Program-made: the position numbers and the translations under genes
Shown here: in pieces, positions 46,101 through 54,094 of the stretch
Position numbering within the stretch: position 1 is the first letter of the stretch
Layout: every line of letters begins with the position of its first letter
NCBI RefSeq assembly: GCF_004000945.1
Contig: NZ_BIMF01000013.1
Coordinates: forward strand, 1-64,000
Reading direction: 5' to 3'
Origin: Paenibacillus lautus NBRC 15380
GTDB lineage: Bacteria > Bacillota > Bacilli > Paenibacillales > Paenibacillaceae
Length of the DNA: 64,000 nt
The notes under the pieces: model-generated
The model's input: the letters and a program-made list of their open reading frames with translations, nothing else
Databases searched by the model: none
Told to the model about the DNA's origin: nothing

Positions 46101-46894
46101 AGACGACGACCGAACTGAAGCATTTCGGCAAAACCCATGTGAGCGAATTTGTGACCGTAGATGCGAAAAAGATAAATATAAAACGAGCCACCGGAGTGGT
46201 TTATATACCAGGTACTCATGAGCTTCGATCCATTCCGACCTTGTTTAAAGTTAATACGGATGGTACCGTAACCGTTGAAATCAAAAAAACAGGCAGCGGT
46301 ATTTATGCTCTGGTTCAGCAAGATATCCGGTTTAGCGACTCGATCCCTTCTTGGGCACGAGAAGACGTGGCGCAGGCTGCTGCCAAGCTGATCGTATCTG
46401 GAGAAAGTAACGGAACATTCGGCGGGGATCAACACATTACCCGTGCCGAGATTATATCCATTGTGGTGAAAGCTTTGGGTATTCTGCCTGACGACAGTGA
46501 TTCCAACTTTAAGGATGTAGATCCGAAATCACGATATGCTAGAGAGATTGCAGCGGCGAAAGCGGCAGGTTTAGTGAAGGGACGCTCAGGCGATACCTTT
46601 GATCCAAACAGCTTGATTACGCGTGAGGAATTGGCCGTCATGCTGAGTAATGTGCTGAATTATGCCGGCAAGAAGAACGAAGCCAGCCAAGGAATGTTAA
46701 ACAAATTCAAAGACCACTCCAAGATTTCGTCCTATGCGAAGTCGTTCGTCGCCTTCGTAGTGGAGCAGAAGATTATGCAAGGCGTATCCGCCTCCAAGCT
46801 GGATCCGCAATCCCATGTAACCAAAGCTCAGACGGTGGTAACCGTCATGAGATTGCTGCGGGCCGTGGGTTTGTCTAACGAACATAGCAATTGA
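43142..46894 (+). CDS. Cell-surface GH18 chitinase with FnIII and SLH domains
   Basis: An exported, wall-bound chitinase of 1250 residues. In order: signal peptide (to about 37, SYAAEA); three fibronectin III domains (about 65-335); the GH18 barrel (about 340-730) with the catalytic DGLDIDWEYP, general acid Glu near 484, plus YFTSWS and MTYDFSGSWE; a fourth FnIII (about 740-825); a Gly/Ser linker (828-848); a region of unknown fold (860-1060); and three SLH repeats (1063-1250) that bind pyruvylated wall polymer. GTG 43142 is chosen because AGGTGA is 6 nt upstream; GTG 43133 overlaps that site. Unusual in having SLH anchoring on a chitinase. Confidence 0.92.
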   Translation: MTPFITKKHPKWVICFLALILIFTPLFNAPVSYAAEAPPTDSSTDISTVSSGLEPATVTNSTYKAQTNEAQDPLAPQNLRIESVSHNMAIFQWDFKPVADDNNVQVWDADSGKWLAWGNYWTRAVTGLTPETTYRIYITWDGDVKKEHRSNVLEFTTTKDEAEYKDAPLTPPSHLKIDDVTEDTVALSWGSSPGAEAYDIYINGAWKVGTWENSVTTATYGPLEAGETYTFKVGAQRNVNGALEASANSNAATLKWGELAQPQGLQVVTATRSTISLGWAPVPGATSYDIYQDGIKVGSSSESRYVAAGLEEGKTYSYKVVGHNGLWTSPESEAVPVVPGSNYNNITYFTSWSASTKDRNFHPGDLDLSQITHINYAFADVCWKKYGSGPRACEDPNIPAQDRYVHDGEIVIGDPTFDFQNFAAFESVKASNPHLKLMISVGGWSWSNNFSNVAMTEETRRTFANSAVKFLRDYKFDGLDIDWEYPVEGGEDDNSRAPEDTENFTLLMRTVREALDAAGSVDGKYYLLTIASGQGDNFVKNADLANSVKYLDFINIMTYDFSGSWETLGHHNAPLFYDKEHPKAASSASRNHVLGGLLGHLNGGVPTHKLIAGVPYYGKGWDDCPPTGQYQTCKGGSSLKSWEAGIFDFSDLENNYIDKNGYKRYWNESAKVPYLYNDQNKVFITYNDENTMKYTASIVKSLDIAGVMSWDISGDRNKTLTTQLIHDLPIDGKANASALPAPANLARVSVGESSIQVKWDAVAGATGYEVYVNHALSGSGTENSYTIHGLNALTNYKIHVLAVDRTGDEINRVSSASNLLSVTTSSSGSGGSDGSGGSGGSGGSGSQAPSTPQPPKAKDQLEAKVTLHGDKAVVTIPTAAAVNSINLSDSSNFQIHAGTGAKQAEVEVPLEIIAALAKKGANASLSINVNGTEYRIPASLMTVPGPVKISIVFPGAADAASVETLLKGREVLADPLLFKLEQINADKTTTELKHFGKTHVSEFVTVDAKKINIKRATGVVYIPGTHELRSIPTLFKVNTDGTVTVEIKKTGSGIYALVQQDIRFSDSIPSWAREDVAQAAAKLIVSGESNGTFGGDQHITRAEIISIVVKALGILPDDSDSNFKDVDPKSRYAREIAAAKAAGLVKGRSGDTFDPNSLITREELAVMLSNVLNYAGKKNEASQGMLNKFKDHSKISSYAKSFVAFVVEQKIMQGVSASKLDPQSHVTKAQTVVTVMRLLRAVGLSNEHSN

Positions 46895-46957
46895 AGAGAA
46901 ATACCGTGCTGCTGCTCATGCTAAGATGAATCTATCAAATCGACGAGGTGATTCGAA

Positions 46958-47368
46958 ATGGCTTTGAAAAGCGACAATATTTTTGTGAACTTACCTGTAA
47001 AGGACCTGGAGAGAACGAAGGACTTTTTCTCGAAAATCGGCTTTGAATTTAACGCCCAATTTACGGACAAAAATGCGGCTTGCCTGGTCATCGGCGATAA
47101 CATCTTTGCCATGCTGCTCACCGAGGATTACTTCAAGACGTTCACCAAGAAAGATCTGTCGAATGCCGCCAACACAACGGAAGTGATTCTGGCATTATCC
47201 GCCGAAAGCCGGGAGCAGGTGGACGAAATCGTCAATGCCGCGCTTTCCGCAGGAGGGTCGCCTTCCAATGATCCGGTGGATCATGGATTTATGTATGGTT
47301 GGAGTTTCCAGGATCCGGATGGCCACCTGTGGGAAGTCATGTACATGGATCAGAGCCAGGTCGAATAA
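46958..47368 (+). CDS. VOC-superfamily (glyoxalase-like) protein
   Basis: 136 residues with the two beta-alpha-beta-beta-beta modules of the vicinal oxygen chelate fold. FVNLPVKDLERTKDFFSKIG opens the first, and FQDPDGHLWEVMYMD closes the second with the metal Glu. It is like the lactoylglutathione lyase/bleomycin-resistance group; substrate unknown. GAGGTGA precedes the ATG. It stands alone, 63 bp after chitinase. Confidence 0.82.
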   Translation: MALKSDNIFVNLPVKDLERTKDFFSKIGFEFNAQFTDKNAACLVIGDNIFAMLLTEDYFKTFTKKDLSNAANTTEVILALSAESREQVDEIVNAALSAGGSPSNDPVDHGFMYGWSFQDPDGHLWEVMYMDQSQVE

Positions 47369-47430
47369 GAAGCATTGAAGCAAACAGATGCAGGATCTTC
47401 AACATGAAGAAGCATACACCCAATAAAATG

Positions 47431-47480
47431 AAGCGGCAGCGGTCTCCGGGGGTTATGGGGGAAATCTGCCGCTTTACTTT
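47431..47480 (+). terminator. Terminator of the VOC gene
   Basis: AAGCGGCAG pairs with CTGCCGCTT across a loop that itself folds, followed by TACTTTTATTT. Confidence 0.65.
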
Positions 47481-47517
47481 TATTTGGAAATCCATTATAT
47501 TTGTATGTGCAAACAAT
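47473..47517 (+). promoter_or_regulatory. MarR gene promoter and operator
   Basis: TTTACT (47473-47478) and TATATT (47496-47501) are 17 nt apart. The partly palindromic TTGTATGTGCAAACAAT (47501-47517) starts at the -10 and covers the likely start point. The same 17-mer with two changes recurs at 48017, upstream of the azoreductase gene. Confidence 0.55.
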
Positions 47518-47562
47518 AAATGGTGATTCAACAGGATGAACTCAGCGAAGGAGGTAGCCGTT

Positions 47563-47991
47563 ATGTTAAACACGTATATCAAGGAATGCCTTTACTTCAC
47601 TGCCAATCGTCTTAGCCGGGTCATTACCAAGATGGCCGAAGACGAGTTTGCCGCAAGCGGCTTGTCACCCACATATGCTTATTTGCTTATGGCTGTATAT
47701 GAGAAGGAAGGGATCTCGCAGAAGGAATTAGGCGAAATTCTTCATCTTCAGCCTTCTACCGTAACCCGACTGGTTGAGAAGCTGGCCGTTAAAGGGCTGG
47801 TTTATAATCGGGTGGAAGGAAGGATGTCACTGATCTATACAACCGATAAAGGGAAGGCTTTGGAGAAAGTGATTCACGAGTGCTGGATGAATTTGCGCAG
47901 TCGTTACGGCGCTATATTAGGTCATGCCGAAGGTGATGAATTATCGCTGCGTTTATACGAGGTGAGTGATCAATTGGAGAATAAGGACTGA
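47563..47991 (+). CDS. MarR-family regulator
   Basis: A winged-helix dimeric repressor of 142 residues: TYAYLLMAVYEKEGISQKEL, LHLQPSTVTRLVEKLAVKGL, and the wing VYNRVEGRMSLIYTTDKG. There is one Cys early (IKECLYF) and one late (HECWMN), a possible redox switch. ATG 47563 follows AAGGAGG at 7 nt; the frame is open back to 47536 without a site. Matching operators before this gene and before the next suggest it represses both. Confidence 0.88.
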   Translation: MLNTYIKECLYFTANRLSRVITKMAEDEFAASGLSPTYAYLLMAVYEKEGISQKELGEILHLQPSTVTRLVEKLAVKGLVYNRVEGRMSLIYTTDKGKALEKVIHECWMNLRSRYGAILGHAEGDELSLRLYEVSDQLENKD

Positions 47992-48016
47992 GGTCTTTAT
48001 TTTCGCAGAACAATAA

Positions 48017-48044
48017 TTGTATGCACAAACAATCTTTGTATAAA
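48017..48044 (+). promoter_or_regulatory. Azoreductase promoter and MarR-type operator
   Basis: TTGTATGCACAAACAAT (48017-48033) repeats the sequence at the marR promoter. TTGTAT could be a -35, with TATAAA (48039-48044) as the -10 at 16-nt spacing, so the regulator would cover the -35 box. Confidence 0.55.
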
Positions 48045-48147
48045 AGCAGGATTGGATTAAGCATATGATTCTGATCGGGAGGTGAGTCAGGGCTGGCAAG
48101 CTAGCTGGTGACTTTGTTGTCCACAAAATAAAAGGAGTGTTGTTTAT

Positions 48148-48786
48148 ATGGAACGCGTACTCGTTATTAATGCACATCCGAGGGTAAGAAGCGAGAAATC
48201 CTTGAGCTTGCAGGTGCTGGAGCATTTCGTAAGTAAGTATGCAGCGCAGAATCCGGCCAGTCTGATCGAACAGATTGATCTATATCGGGAGGACGTACCC
48301 GCCATTGACACAAGTCTGCTGAACGGGTGGGAAAAGCTTGAGAGCGGGGAGCCGCTAACAGAAGGTGAGGAGAAGGTGATGGGGCGGATGGCTGAAATCC
48401 TGCAGCAGTTCAAAGGAGCATCCAAGTATGTAATCGCCATGCCGCTGCACAATTTTAACATCCCTTCCAAGCTGAAAGATTATATGGATAATATCATCGT
48501 TCCGAAGGAAACGTTCAGATATACGGAAAGCGGGTCCGAAGGACTCCTTACCGACGGAAGAAGTATAGTGGTCATTCAGGGCAGCGACGGCATATACACG
48601 GAGAATGATTGGTACCGAGAGGTTGAATATTCGCATAAGTATCTGAAATCCATGTTCGAATTCCTTGGCATTACGGATTATGAGATCATTCGTGCACAAG
48701 GCCGCGCCATGCTCGATGTTAAAGATATTTTGGACACAAGCCGATTGGCCGCAGCGGAAGTCGTGGAACGTTGGAGTTCCAAATAA
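48148..48786 (+). CDS. FMN-dependent NADH-azoreductase-like flavoprotein
   Basis: A flavodoxin-fold reductase of 212 residues resembling AzoR/AcpD: VLVINAHPRVRSEKSLSLQV is the phosphate loop, MPLHNFNIPSKLKDYMDNII the FMN-contact segment, and VVIQGSDGIYTENDW a later loop. Such enzymes reduce quinones and azo compounds by two electrons. AAGGAG lies before the ATG. It probably belongs to the regulon of the upstream MarR protein, in keeping with MarR-controlled quinone defence in Bacilli. Confidence 0.85.
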   Translation: MERVLVINAHPRVRSEKSLSLQVLEHFVSKYAAQNPASLIEQIDLYREDVPAIDTSLLNGWEKLESGEPLTEGEEKVMGRMAEILQQFKGASKYVIAMPLHNFNIPSKLKDYMDNIIVPKETFRYTESGSEGLLTDGRSIVVIQGSDGIYTENDWYREVEYSHKYLKSMFEFLGITDYEIIRAQGRAMLDVKDILDTSRLAAAEVVERWSSK

Positions 48787-48797
48787 ATCACGCAAAA

Positions 48798-48829
48798 AAG
48801 GCCCTCCAAGTGAAACTTGAAAGGGCCTT
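48798..48829. terminator. Bidirectional terminator
   Basis: AAGGCCCTCCAAGT pairs with ACTTGAAAGGGCCTT, with A-run before and T-containing end after. It lies between the convergent azoreductase and PhnB-like genes. Confidence 0.75.
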
Positions 48830-48835
48830 CTAACA

Positions 48836-49240
48836 TTAATTGACTTGGACTTCTGTCGTTACCTGCCACAATACGCCGAACTTGTCTTCCAGCACCCCGA
48901 ACAGCGCTCCCCAGAATTGAGTGTTCAGCGGATCAATCACCTTACCGCCCTCGGCCATGCGATCAAAAGCTTCATGTGCTTCAGCATCGCTCTCAAACGA
49001 CAGGCTCAGATGAATCCCGTTCCCGCGCTCCAAGGTTTGGAATATGGAGTCCGACATAAAGATGGGAATTCCTCCGGCTACCAGACTAAGATGCATGACC
49101 TTGTCTTTAAGCTCTTCCTTGGTTCCGGGAATCTCGCCATGGGTTTGCACGGACAGGATCTCCCCGCCCAATGCTTGGGTATAAAACTCAGCTTGCGCTT
49201 TTGCATCCTTAGAGAAAATATACGGTGTCAGTTTAGCCAC
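48836..49240 (-). CDS. PhnB-like VOC protein
   Basis: 134 residues. The opening AKLTPYIFSKDAKAQAEFYT and QALGGEILSVQTHGEIPG, DKVMHLSLVAGGIPIFMSD and DKFGVLWQVT are characteristic of the PhnB/3-demethylubiquinone methyltransferase-like branch of the VOC fold; its biochemical role is not established. GTG 49240 is preferred because GGGAAGG lies 9 nt upstream; ATG 49249 would abut that site, and the frame is open to 49318. Confidence 0.82.
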   Translation of the reverse strand: MAKLTPYIFSKDAKAQAEFYTQALGGEILSVQTHGEIPGTKEELKDKVMHLSLVAGGIPIFMSDSIFQTLERGNGIHLSLSFESDAEAHEAFDRMAEGGKVIDPLNTQFWGALFGVLEDKFGVLWQVTTEVQVN

Positions 49241-49361
49241 GTTCAACATCCTTCCCAGTTTTAAAATGATGGATTTGTTTTCCTTGGCTTTAGTATAAAC
49301 GGTCTGAGTCTCCCGCATTTCTTCTGGATTGCTAAATGTTGCGGCAGCGCTAAGGCTTGTT

Positions 49362-50816
49362 TTACAGAATAGGGGACAGCAAGCGTGAGATGGATTCCTT
49401 GAACTTGATCCACCTTGACCGCTCCAGATACTGCTTCATCGTAAGCTGGCTGGATACCTGCAGATCCTGATGGAAGATGTGGGTCAGCTGTTTTGATAAA
49501 TTCTCATCGTACAGGAACGCATTCACTTCAAAATTCAGCTTGAAGCTTCGAACATCGATATTCGCCGTGCCGACGGAAGAAATCTTCTCGTCAATGATGA
49601 TTGTCTTGGCATGAATGAAGCCATTATTGTAGAGATACACGTTAGCCCCGGTTCTGAGCATTTCCCCGATATAGGATAAGGTCGCCCAATAGACAAAGGG
49701 ATGGTCCGGTTTATCGGGAATCATCAGGTGAACCTCGACGCCGGACAGCGCCGCAATGCGGAGCGCATCCAGGAGACTGGCATCGGGAATAAAATAGGGC
49801 GTCTGAATATGAATCGATTTCTTGGCGGACGAAATCATTTTGATGTAACCATTCTTGATGTGTTCATATCTGGAATCCGGGCCGCTGGTCACAATCTGAA
49901 TCCCGACATTGCCCGGTGAATTGATCTTGGGAAACAGATTCGATTCATAAAAGATATCGTTATGGTGCGAAGCCTGATTCCAGTCGAGAATGAAGCGAAC
50001 CTGCATCGCATAAACAGCTTCACCTTGAATACGCAGATGGGTGTCCCGCCAATATCCGAACCTGGAGTTGAGACCCAGATATTCATCCCCAACGTTAAAT
50101 CCGCCGACATACCCGATGTCGCCATCAATGATAGCGAGCTTCCGATGATTCCGGTAATTCAAGCGCAGATTAATGAAGCGCAGCTTGGACGGGAAGAAGG
50201 CCTCGGCTTCTCCGCCGGCTTCGCGAAATGCTTTGAAGAAGCCCTTGGTTAATTGACGCGAGCCCAGCTCGTCGTATAGAACCCTTACCTTCACGCCTTC
50301 TTTTGCTTTTTTGGTCAACAGGGATATCAGCTTCTTGCCCAGCTCGTCGCGACGGATGATGTAGTATTGAATATGTATGTAGACTTTGGCTTCCTCAATA
50401 TCCTGAAACAAGCGTTCGAATTTCTTGCGTCCATCCGTGAAAATTTCAACGTGGTTATCGTCCGTAAGGATCGCCTGATTCTCATTGATATGCATATGGA
50501 TCAAATCGCTGCTATCCGCCGCCGCTTGATTGCTGAACGGGTATTCCCCGTTATTCATCCTCTCCATTTGAGACAGCAATACCTTCTCAATTCCCGTTTT
50601 CTGCAGATCATCCCAATGAAAGAGACGGATTCTTCTTAAATTTTGGGCGAACAACAGGTACAGCGCAAAGCCCAGAATCGGGATAAAGGACAGCACCAAC
50701 AGCCATGCCCAGGTGGAGCCGGCATCCCGCCGTTCCCTGAACACCACGAACATGGAGAACACGATATTCAGTACGATGATCAGACCAAGAATGATGGATG
50801 TAACATGCAGGTTCAT
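49362..50816 (-). CDS. cls: Cardiolipin synthase
   Basis: A membrane phospholipase D-type enzyme of 484 residues joining two phosphatidylglycerols to cardiolipin. Two N-terminal helices (SIILGLIIVLNIVFSMFVVF; WAWLLVLSFIPILGFALYLL) are followed by both HKD motifs: HRKLAIIDGDIGYVGGFN and HAKTIIIDEKISSVGTANID. AGGAGG precedes ATG 50816. Length and order are normal for Firmicute Cls. It is a single gene, divergent from the AI-2E-type permease. Confidence 0.95.
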   Translation of the reverse strand: MNLHVTSIILGLIIVLNIVFSMFVVFRERRDAGSTWAWLLVLSFIPILGFALYLLFAQNLRRIRLFHWDDLQKTGIEKVLLSQMERMNNGEYPFSNQAAADSSDLIHMHINENQAILTDDNHVEIFTDGRKKFERLFQDIEEAKVYIHIQYYIIRRDELGKKLISLLTKKAKEGVKVRVLYDELGSRQLTKGFFKAFREAGGEAEAFFPSKLRFINLRLNYRNHRKLAIIDGDIGYVGGFNVGDEYLGLNSRFGYWRDTHLRIQGEAVYAMQVRFILDWNQASHHNDIFYESNLFPKINSPGNVGIQIVTSGPDSRYEHIKNGYIKMISSAKKSIHIQTPYFIPDASLLDALRIAALSGVEVHLMIPDKPDHPFVYWATLSYIGEMLRTGANVYLYNNGFIHAKTIIIDEKISSVGTANIDVRSFKLNFEVNAFLYDENLSKQLTHIFHQDLQVSSQLTMKQYLERSRWIKFKESISRLLSPIL

Positions 50817-51033
50817 AATATCCTCCTAAACTATATCCTTGCCCTTGTAATCCATCATATTATACGTGAGGCGTTAGGAGAAGTATATATCGGCAGGATG
50901 AAGTGAACCGAATGGTTATAAAAGTGATGGCGTTACGCTCCGACATCCTATGCCAGTGCAGACGCAAGCGATTTGTATATGCACACATGGTCATGATACG
51001 ATGGTGAAAAAAATAGGAGAAGGGGCATGCTTT

Positions 51034-52113
51034 TTGCTGAAAATGAACAAGTTTTTCAAATTATGTCTTGCCGTGATCCTGGTCCTCATTATTATTTATT
51101 TGGGATCGCTGGTGGATTTTATATTCAGACCGGTACTTTCGTTCTTCTCGATCATCCTTGTGCCGTTGATGCTGTCAGGATTCTTCTATTACCTGCTCAG
51201 GCCGCTGGTGGATTTTCTCGAAAAGCGCAAGATAAATCGCTCGCTGGCCATCCTGCTCCTATATGTCGTGTTTGCAGGCATACTTACAGGTTTTATTATT
51301 GGGGTATGGCCATCCCTGCGGGATCAGATCGTGGCACTTGTACAGAATGCCCCCGCATTGTTTGCTAAGCTTGGCGAGCAGCTTCAGGAATGGGAGAATA
51401 ACGGCTTCTTCAAGGATATATTTCCGGAGAACGCCAATCCGCTTACACAGCTGACCGATTATTTGAACCAAGGCTTCACGTTCCTCACGAATTATATTAT
51501 GAACCTGTTTTCGTTTGTTTCGAATTTTGCCATCGTTTTATTTACGTTCCCGATCATGCTGTACTACATGCTGAAGGAAGGCGGGAAGTTCGGGGAGATG
51601 ATTGTCAGCTTTTTGCCTAACCGATTCAAGGAAGTGGGAGCTTCGGTGCTGAATGAAATCAATAACGCACTCAAAGGGTTTATCGTGGGTCGGGTCCTCA
51701 TCAATCTGGCGCTGGGCGTCTTGATGTATATCGGCTTCCTGATTATTGGTTTGCCTTATGCGCTGCTGCTGACGGTTGTTGCGGTCATTGCGAATTTCAT
51801 ACCGTTTATCGGAGCCATTCTATCCTCGATCCCGATCGTGATCATCGGGTTCATCCAGTCCCCAGGGACGGCGATCTGGTCGCTTGTTGTCATCCTGGCC
51901 GCCCAGCAGATTCAGGATAACCTGATTGGTCCGTATATTTTTGGCAAACAGCTGGCAATCCACCCCATTACGATCATTATTCTGGTTTTGGTTGGACAGG
52001 ATCTCGGCGGAATTATAGGGATTCTGCTGGTGGTACCGATTTACATGATCATTAAGATTATCGTAACGAGAGTGTATCAGCTGTTCTTTAAAGAAAAATG
52101 GCAAAAAGCATAG
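51034..52113 (+). CDS. AI-2E/PerM-family membrane transporter
   Basis: A polytopic protein of 359 residues of the AI-2E transporter (UPF0118) family. It has three N-terminal helices (FKLCLAVILVLIIIYLG; FFSIILVPLMLSGFFYYL; AILLLYVVFAGILTGFIIG), an outside helical domain, and five further helices with VLMYIGFLIIGLPYALLLTV and the conserved QDNLIGPYIFGKQL. Members export signal molecules or act as ion antiporters. TTG 51034 is chosen since AGGAGAAGGGG lies 8 nt before it; ATG 51043 or 51001 are alternatives. Confidence 0.85.
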   Translation: MLKMNKFFKLCLAVILVLIIIYLGSLVDFIFRPVLSFFSIILVPLMLSGFFYYLLRPLVDFLEKRKINRSLAILLLYVVFAGILTGFIIGVWPSLRDQIVALVQNAPALFAKLGEQLQEWENNGFFKDIFPENANPLTQLTDYLNQGFTFLTNYIMNLFSFVSNFAIVLFTFPIMLYYMLKEGGKFGEMIVSFLPNRFKEVGASVLNEINNALKGFIVGRVLINLALGVLMYIGFLIIGLPYALLLTVVAVIANFIPFIGAILSSIPIVIIGFIQSPGTAIWSLVVILAAQQIQDNLIGPYIFGKQLAIHPITIIILVLVGQDLGGIIGILLVVPIYMIIKIIVTRVYQLFFKEKWQKA

Positions 52114-52148
52114 ACGCGGGATAGATATGTGGCCGCAGCTAGCTACTG

Positions 52149-52188
52149 AAGCCGCCTAAGAGCGTGGAATCGTTCTTGGCGGCTTTTT
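52149..52188 (+). terminator. Terminator of the permease gene
   Basis: AGCCGCCTAAGAGCG pairs with CGTTCTTGGCGGCT across a 6-nt loop, followed by TTTTTG. Confidence 0.88.
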
Positions 52189-52213
52189 GTATGCCCGAGG
52201 TATGGAGGGGCGC

Positions 52214-52254
52214 TTGACAATGATATGAAAAATATATAATCTTAAATTAAAGAT
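52214..52254 (+). promoter_or_regulatory. Dioxygenase promoter with MhqR-like palindrome
   Basis: TTGACA (52214-52219) and TATAAT (52235-52240) have a 15-nt spacer. ATCTTAAATTAAAGAT (52239-52254) overlaps the -10 and is an inverted repeat at 14 of 16 positions, similar to the ATCT-AATT-AGAT operators of MhqR-type MarR repressors. A second AAATTTAAAGAT copy follows. Confidence 0.55.
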
Positions 52255-52347
52255 ATTAAATTTAAAGATTGTGTGATTTAATTGTACGAACCGGAATCAA
52301 GCTTGGAAACATTGGGCTGGACACGAAACCATGAGGAGGCGATGGAT

Positions 52348-53310
52348 ATGGCATTACATACGGCAGGCATTCATCATATTACCGCATATGCGCAGGACCC
52401 GCAGAGAAATGTTGATTTTTATACGGGTGTGCTGGGGCTCAGAATGGTGAAGAAGACGGTGAATTACGATGCGCCCGAGGTTTACCATTTGTATTTCGGG
52501 GATGAGGAGGGGCACCCGGGAACCATTATTACCTTCTTTCCGTCCTCTGCTTCGCGAAGAGGGATACGTGGAGGAGGGCAGGTTGGGTATACAACATTTG
52601 TTGTCCCTACGGGTGCCCTGCCTTATTGGGAACAGCGATTACGGAGCTTCAGCGTCCCTGTCATGAAAGCATTCCGATTTAATGAACACTATCTTCAGTT
52701 CTCCGATCGCGATGGACTTTCTCTGGAGCTGGTCGAGCGGGAAGACGGACCGAAGAGCAGTTGGTCTGTGGACGATGTGACGCCGGAAACAGCGATTAAG
52801 GGATTTGGCGGTGCGGTCCTGTTCAGCAACAAATGGAAGGAAACGAAGAAAGCGCTGGAGGAGGTAATGGGGCTGACCTTCATGGGAGAGGACGTTAACT
52901 ATGCACGGTTTCAGTCTGCGGGGTCCTTCGGCAACGTGATTGATTTACCGATGCGGGACATCCCGTTGGGCGCCGGAGGTGCCGGAACGACCCATCATAT
53001 CGCATGGCGGGCCCAAGAAGATGGTGAGCACGGCAAATGGCACGAATGGGTGAAACAGCATGGTTTTCACCCTACGGATATTAGGAACCGGAACTATTTC
53101 AAAGCATTATATTTCAGGGAACGAGGGGGGATCTTGTTTGAGATCGCAACGGATCCGCCTGGATTTACGGTGGATGAAGATTTGGACTCGCTAGGGGAAC
53201 AATTAAAGCTTCCTGCCTGGTTTGAACCGGAGCGAGCCCGTATTGAGGAAGATCTGGAGCCTATACAAGTCAAAATACAGGAGAGGGGCAACTCAAGTGA
53301 TATCCATTGA
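52348..53310 (+). CDS. Ring-cleaving dioxygenase (MhqO-like, VOC fold)
   Basis: 320 residues, two VOC modules each with its metal His/Glu: GIHHITAYAQDPQRNVDFYT opens the first, THHIAWRA the second, and GGILFEIATDPPGF gives the last Glu. It matches the hydroquinone/catechol ring-cleaving enzymes of Bacilli (MhqA/MhqE/MhqO group). ATG 52348 is chosen because GAGGAGG is 8 nt upstream; the frame opens 22 codons earlier without a site. The flavin reductase gene overlaps its end by 14 nt. Confidence 0.85.
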   Translation: MALHTAGIHHITAYAQDPQRNVDFYTGVLGLRMVKKTVNYDAPEVYHLYFGDEEGHPGTIITFFPSSASRRGIRGGGQVGYTTFVVPTGALPYWEQRLRSFSVPVMKAFRFNEHYLQFSDRDGLSLELVEREDGPKSSWSVDDVTPETAIKGFGGAVLFSNKWKETKKALEEVMGLTFMGEDVNYARFQSAGSFGNVIDLPMRDIPLGAGGAGTTHHIAWRAQEDGEHGKWHEWVKQHGFHPTDIRNRNYFKALYFRERGGILFEIATDPPGFTVDEDLDSLGEQLKLPAWFEPERARIEEDLEPIQVKIQERGNSSDIH

Positions 53311-53908
53311 CCCGAATACCCAAAGCGAACGGGACACATACAAGCTGCTGATCGGGAGCGTTGTTCCGCGGCCGATCGCTTTTGTTACGACATTGTCGGA
53401 GGATGGCGTGCTGAATGCGGCGCCGTTCAGTTATTTTTCCATTCTGTCGAGCAATCCCCCTCTGCTGTCCGTTTCCGTTCAGCGGAAGAACGGCACGGCG
53501 AAGGATACAGCGAGAAATGCCATGCAAAGCGGCGAGCTTGTCATCCACATCGTGGACGAAGACAACGTTGAAGCCGTGAACGAAACGGCGGCGAACCTGC
53601 CTCCGGACGAGAGTGAGCTTGACCGAACCAATTTAACCACGGTCGTAAGCGAGGTTGTTAAGGTTCCCGGCGTTCTGGAATCCAAGATTCGCATGGAATG
53701 CGTGCTGGAGCAGGTCGTCACGTTGAATGGCGCGGACCAGCTGCCTGCTGCCGATCTGCTGATTGCCCGCGTAGTCCGCTTTCATGTTTCGGAGGAGCTA
53801 TACGAGCAAGGCCGGATTGACGCTGCCAAGTTGAAACCTGTTAGCCGGATGGCGGGAAATATCTATTCATCACTGGGAGAGATGTTTACGATCGAGCGGC
53901 CGGTATAA
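53297..53908 (+). CDS. Flavin reductase-like (FMN-binding split barrel) protein
   Basis: 203 residues with the split-barrel FMN domain: KLLIGSVVPRPIAFVTTLSE, GVLNAAPFSYFSILSSNPPL and SVQRKNGTAKDTARN are typical of the DIM6/NTAB flavin-reductase group. GTG 53297 follows GGAGAGGGG; it lies inside the dioxygenase gene, so the two are coupled. It probably supplies reduced flavin or acts on the same aromatic compounds. Confidence 0.85.
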   Translation: MISIDPNTQSERDTYKLLIGSVVPRPIAFVTTLSEDGVLNAAPFSYFSILSSNPPLLSVSVQRKNGTAKDTARNAMQSGELVIHIVDEDNVEAVNETAANLPPDESELDRTNLTTVVSEVVKVPGVLESKIRMECVLEQVVTLNGADQLPAADLLIARVVRFHVSEELYEQGRIDAAKLKPVSRMAGNIYSSLGEMFTIERPV

Positions 53909-54094
53909 CAACGGACGGGCTGGATAAAGGGTTAGGACGCAGCGAATATCAAGTTGTGACGTTCCTATGCCGTTATTCGATAGTACGTAGGTCTATGAAA
54001 GAAAAGGAGCTTGTGGAATATCATGCCTGAAATATGCAAACTCTACATGAATGTGGGGCTGATATAATGAATTCAATATAGGAGTGGTCGACAA

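Noticed and set aside
54024-54068. A 14-codon frame with AAAGGAG upstream before the SDR gene
   Set aside because: Too short to support without conservation; spacing to the ATG is long.
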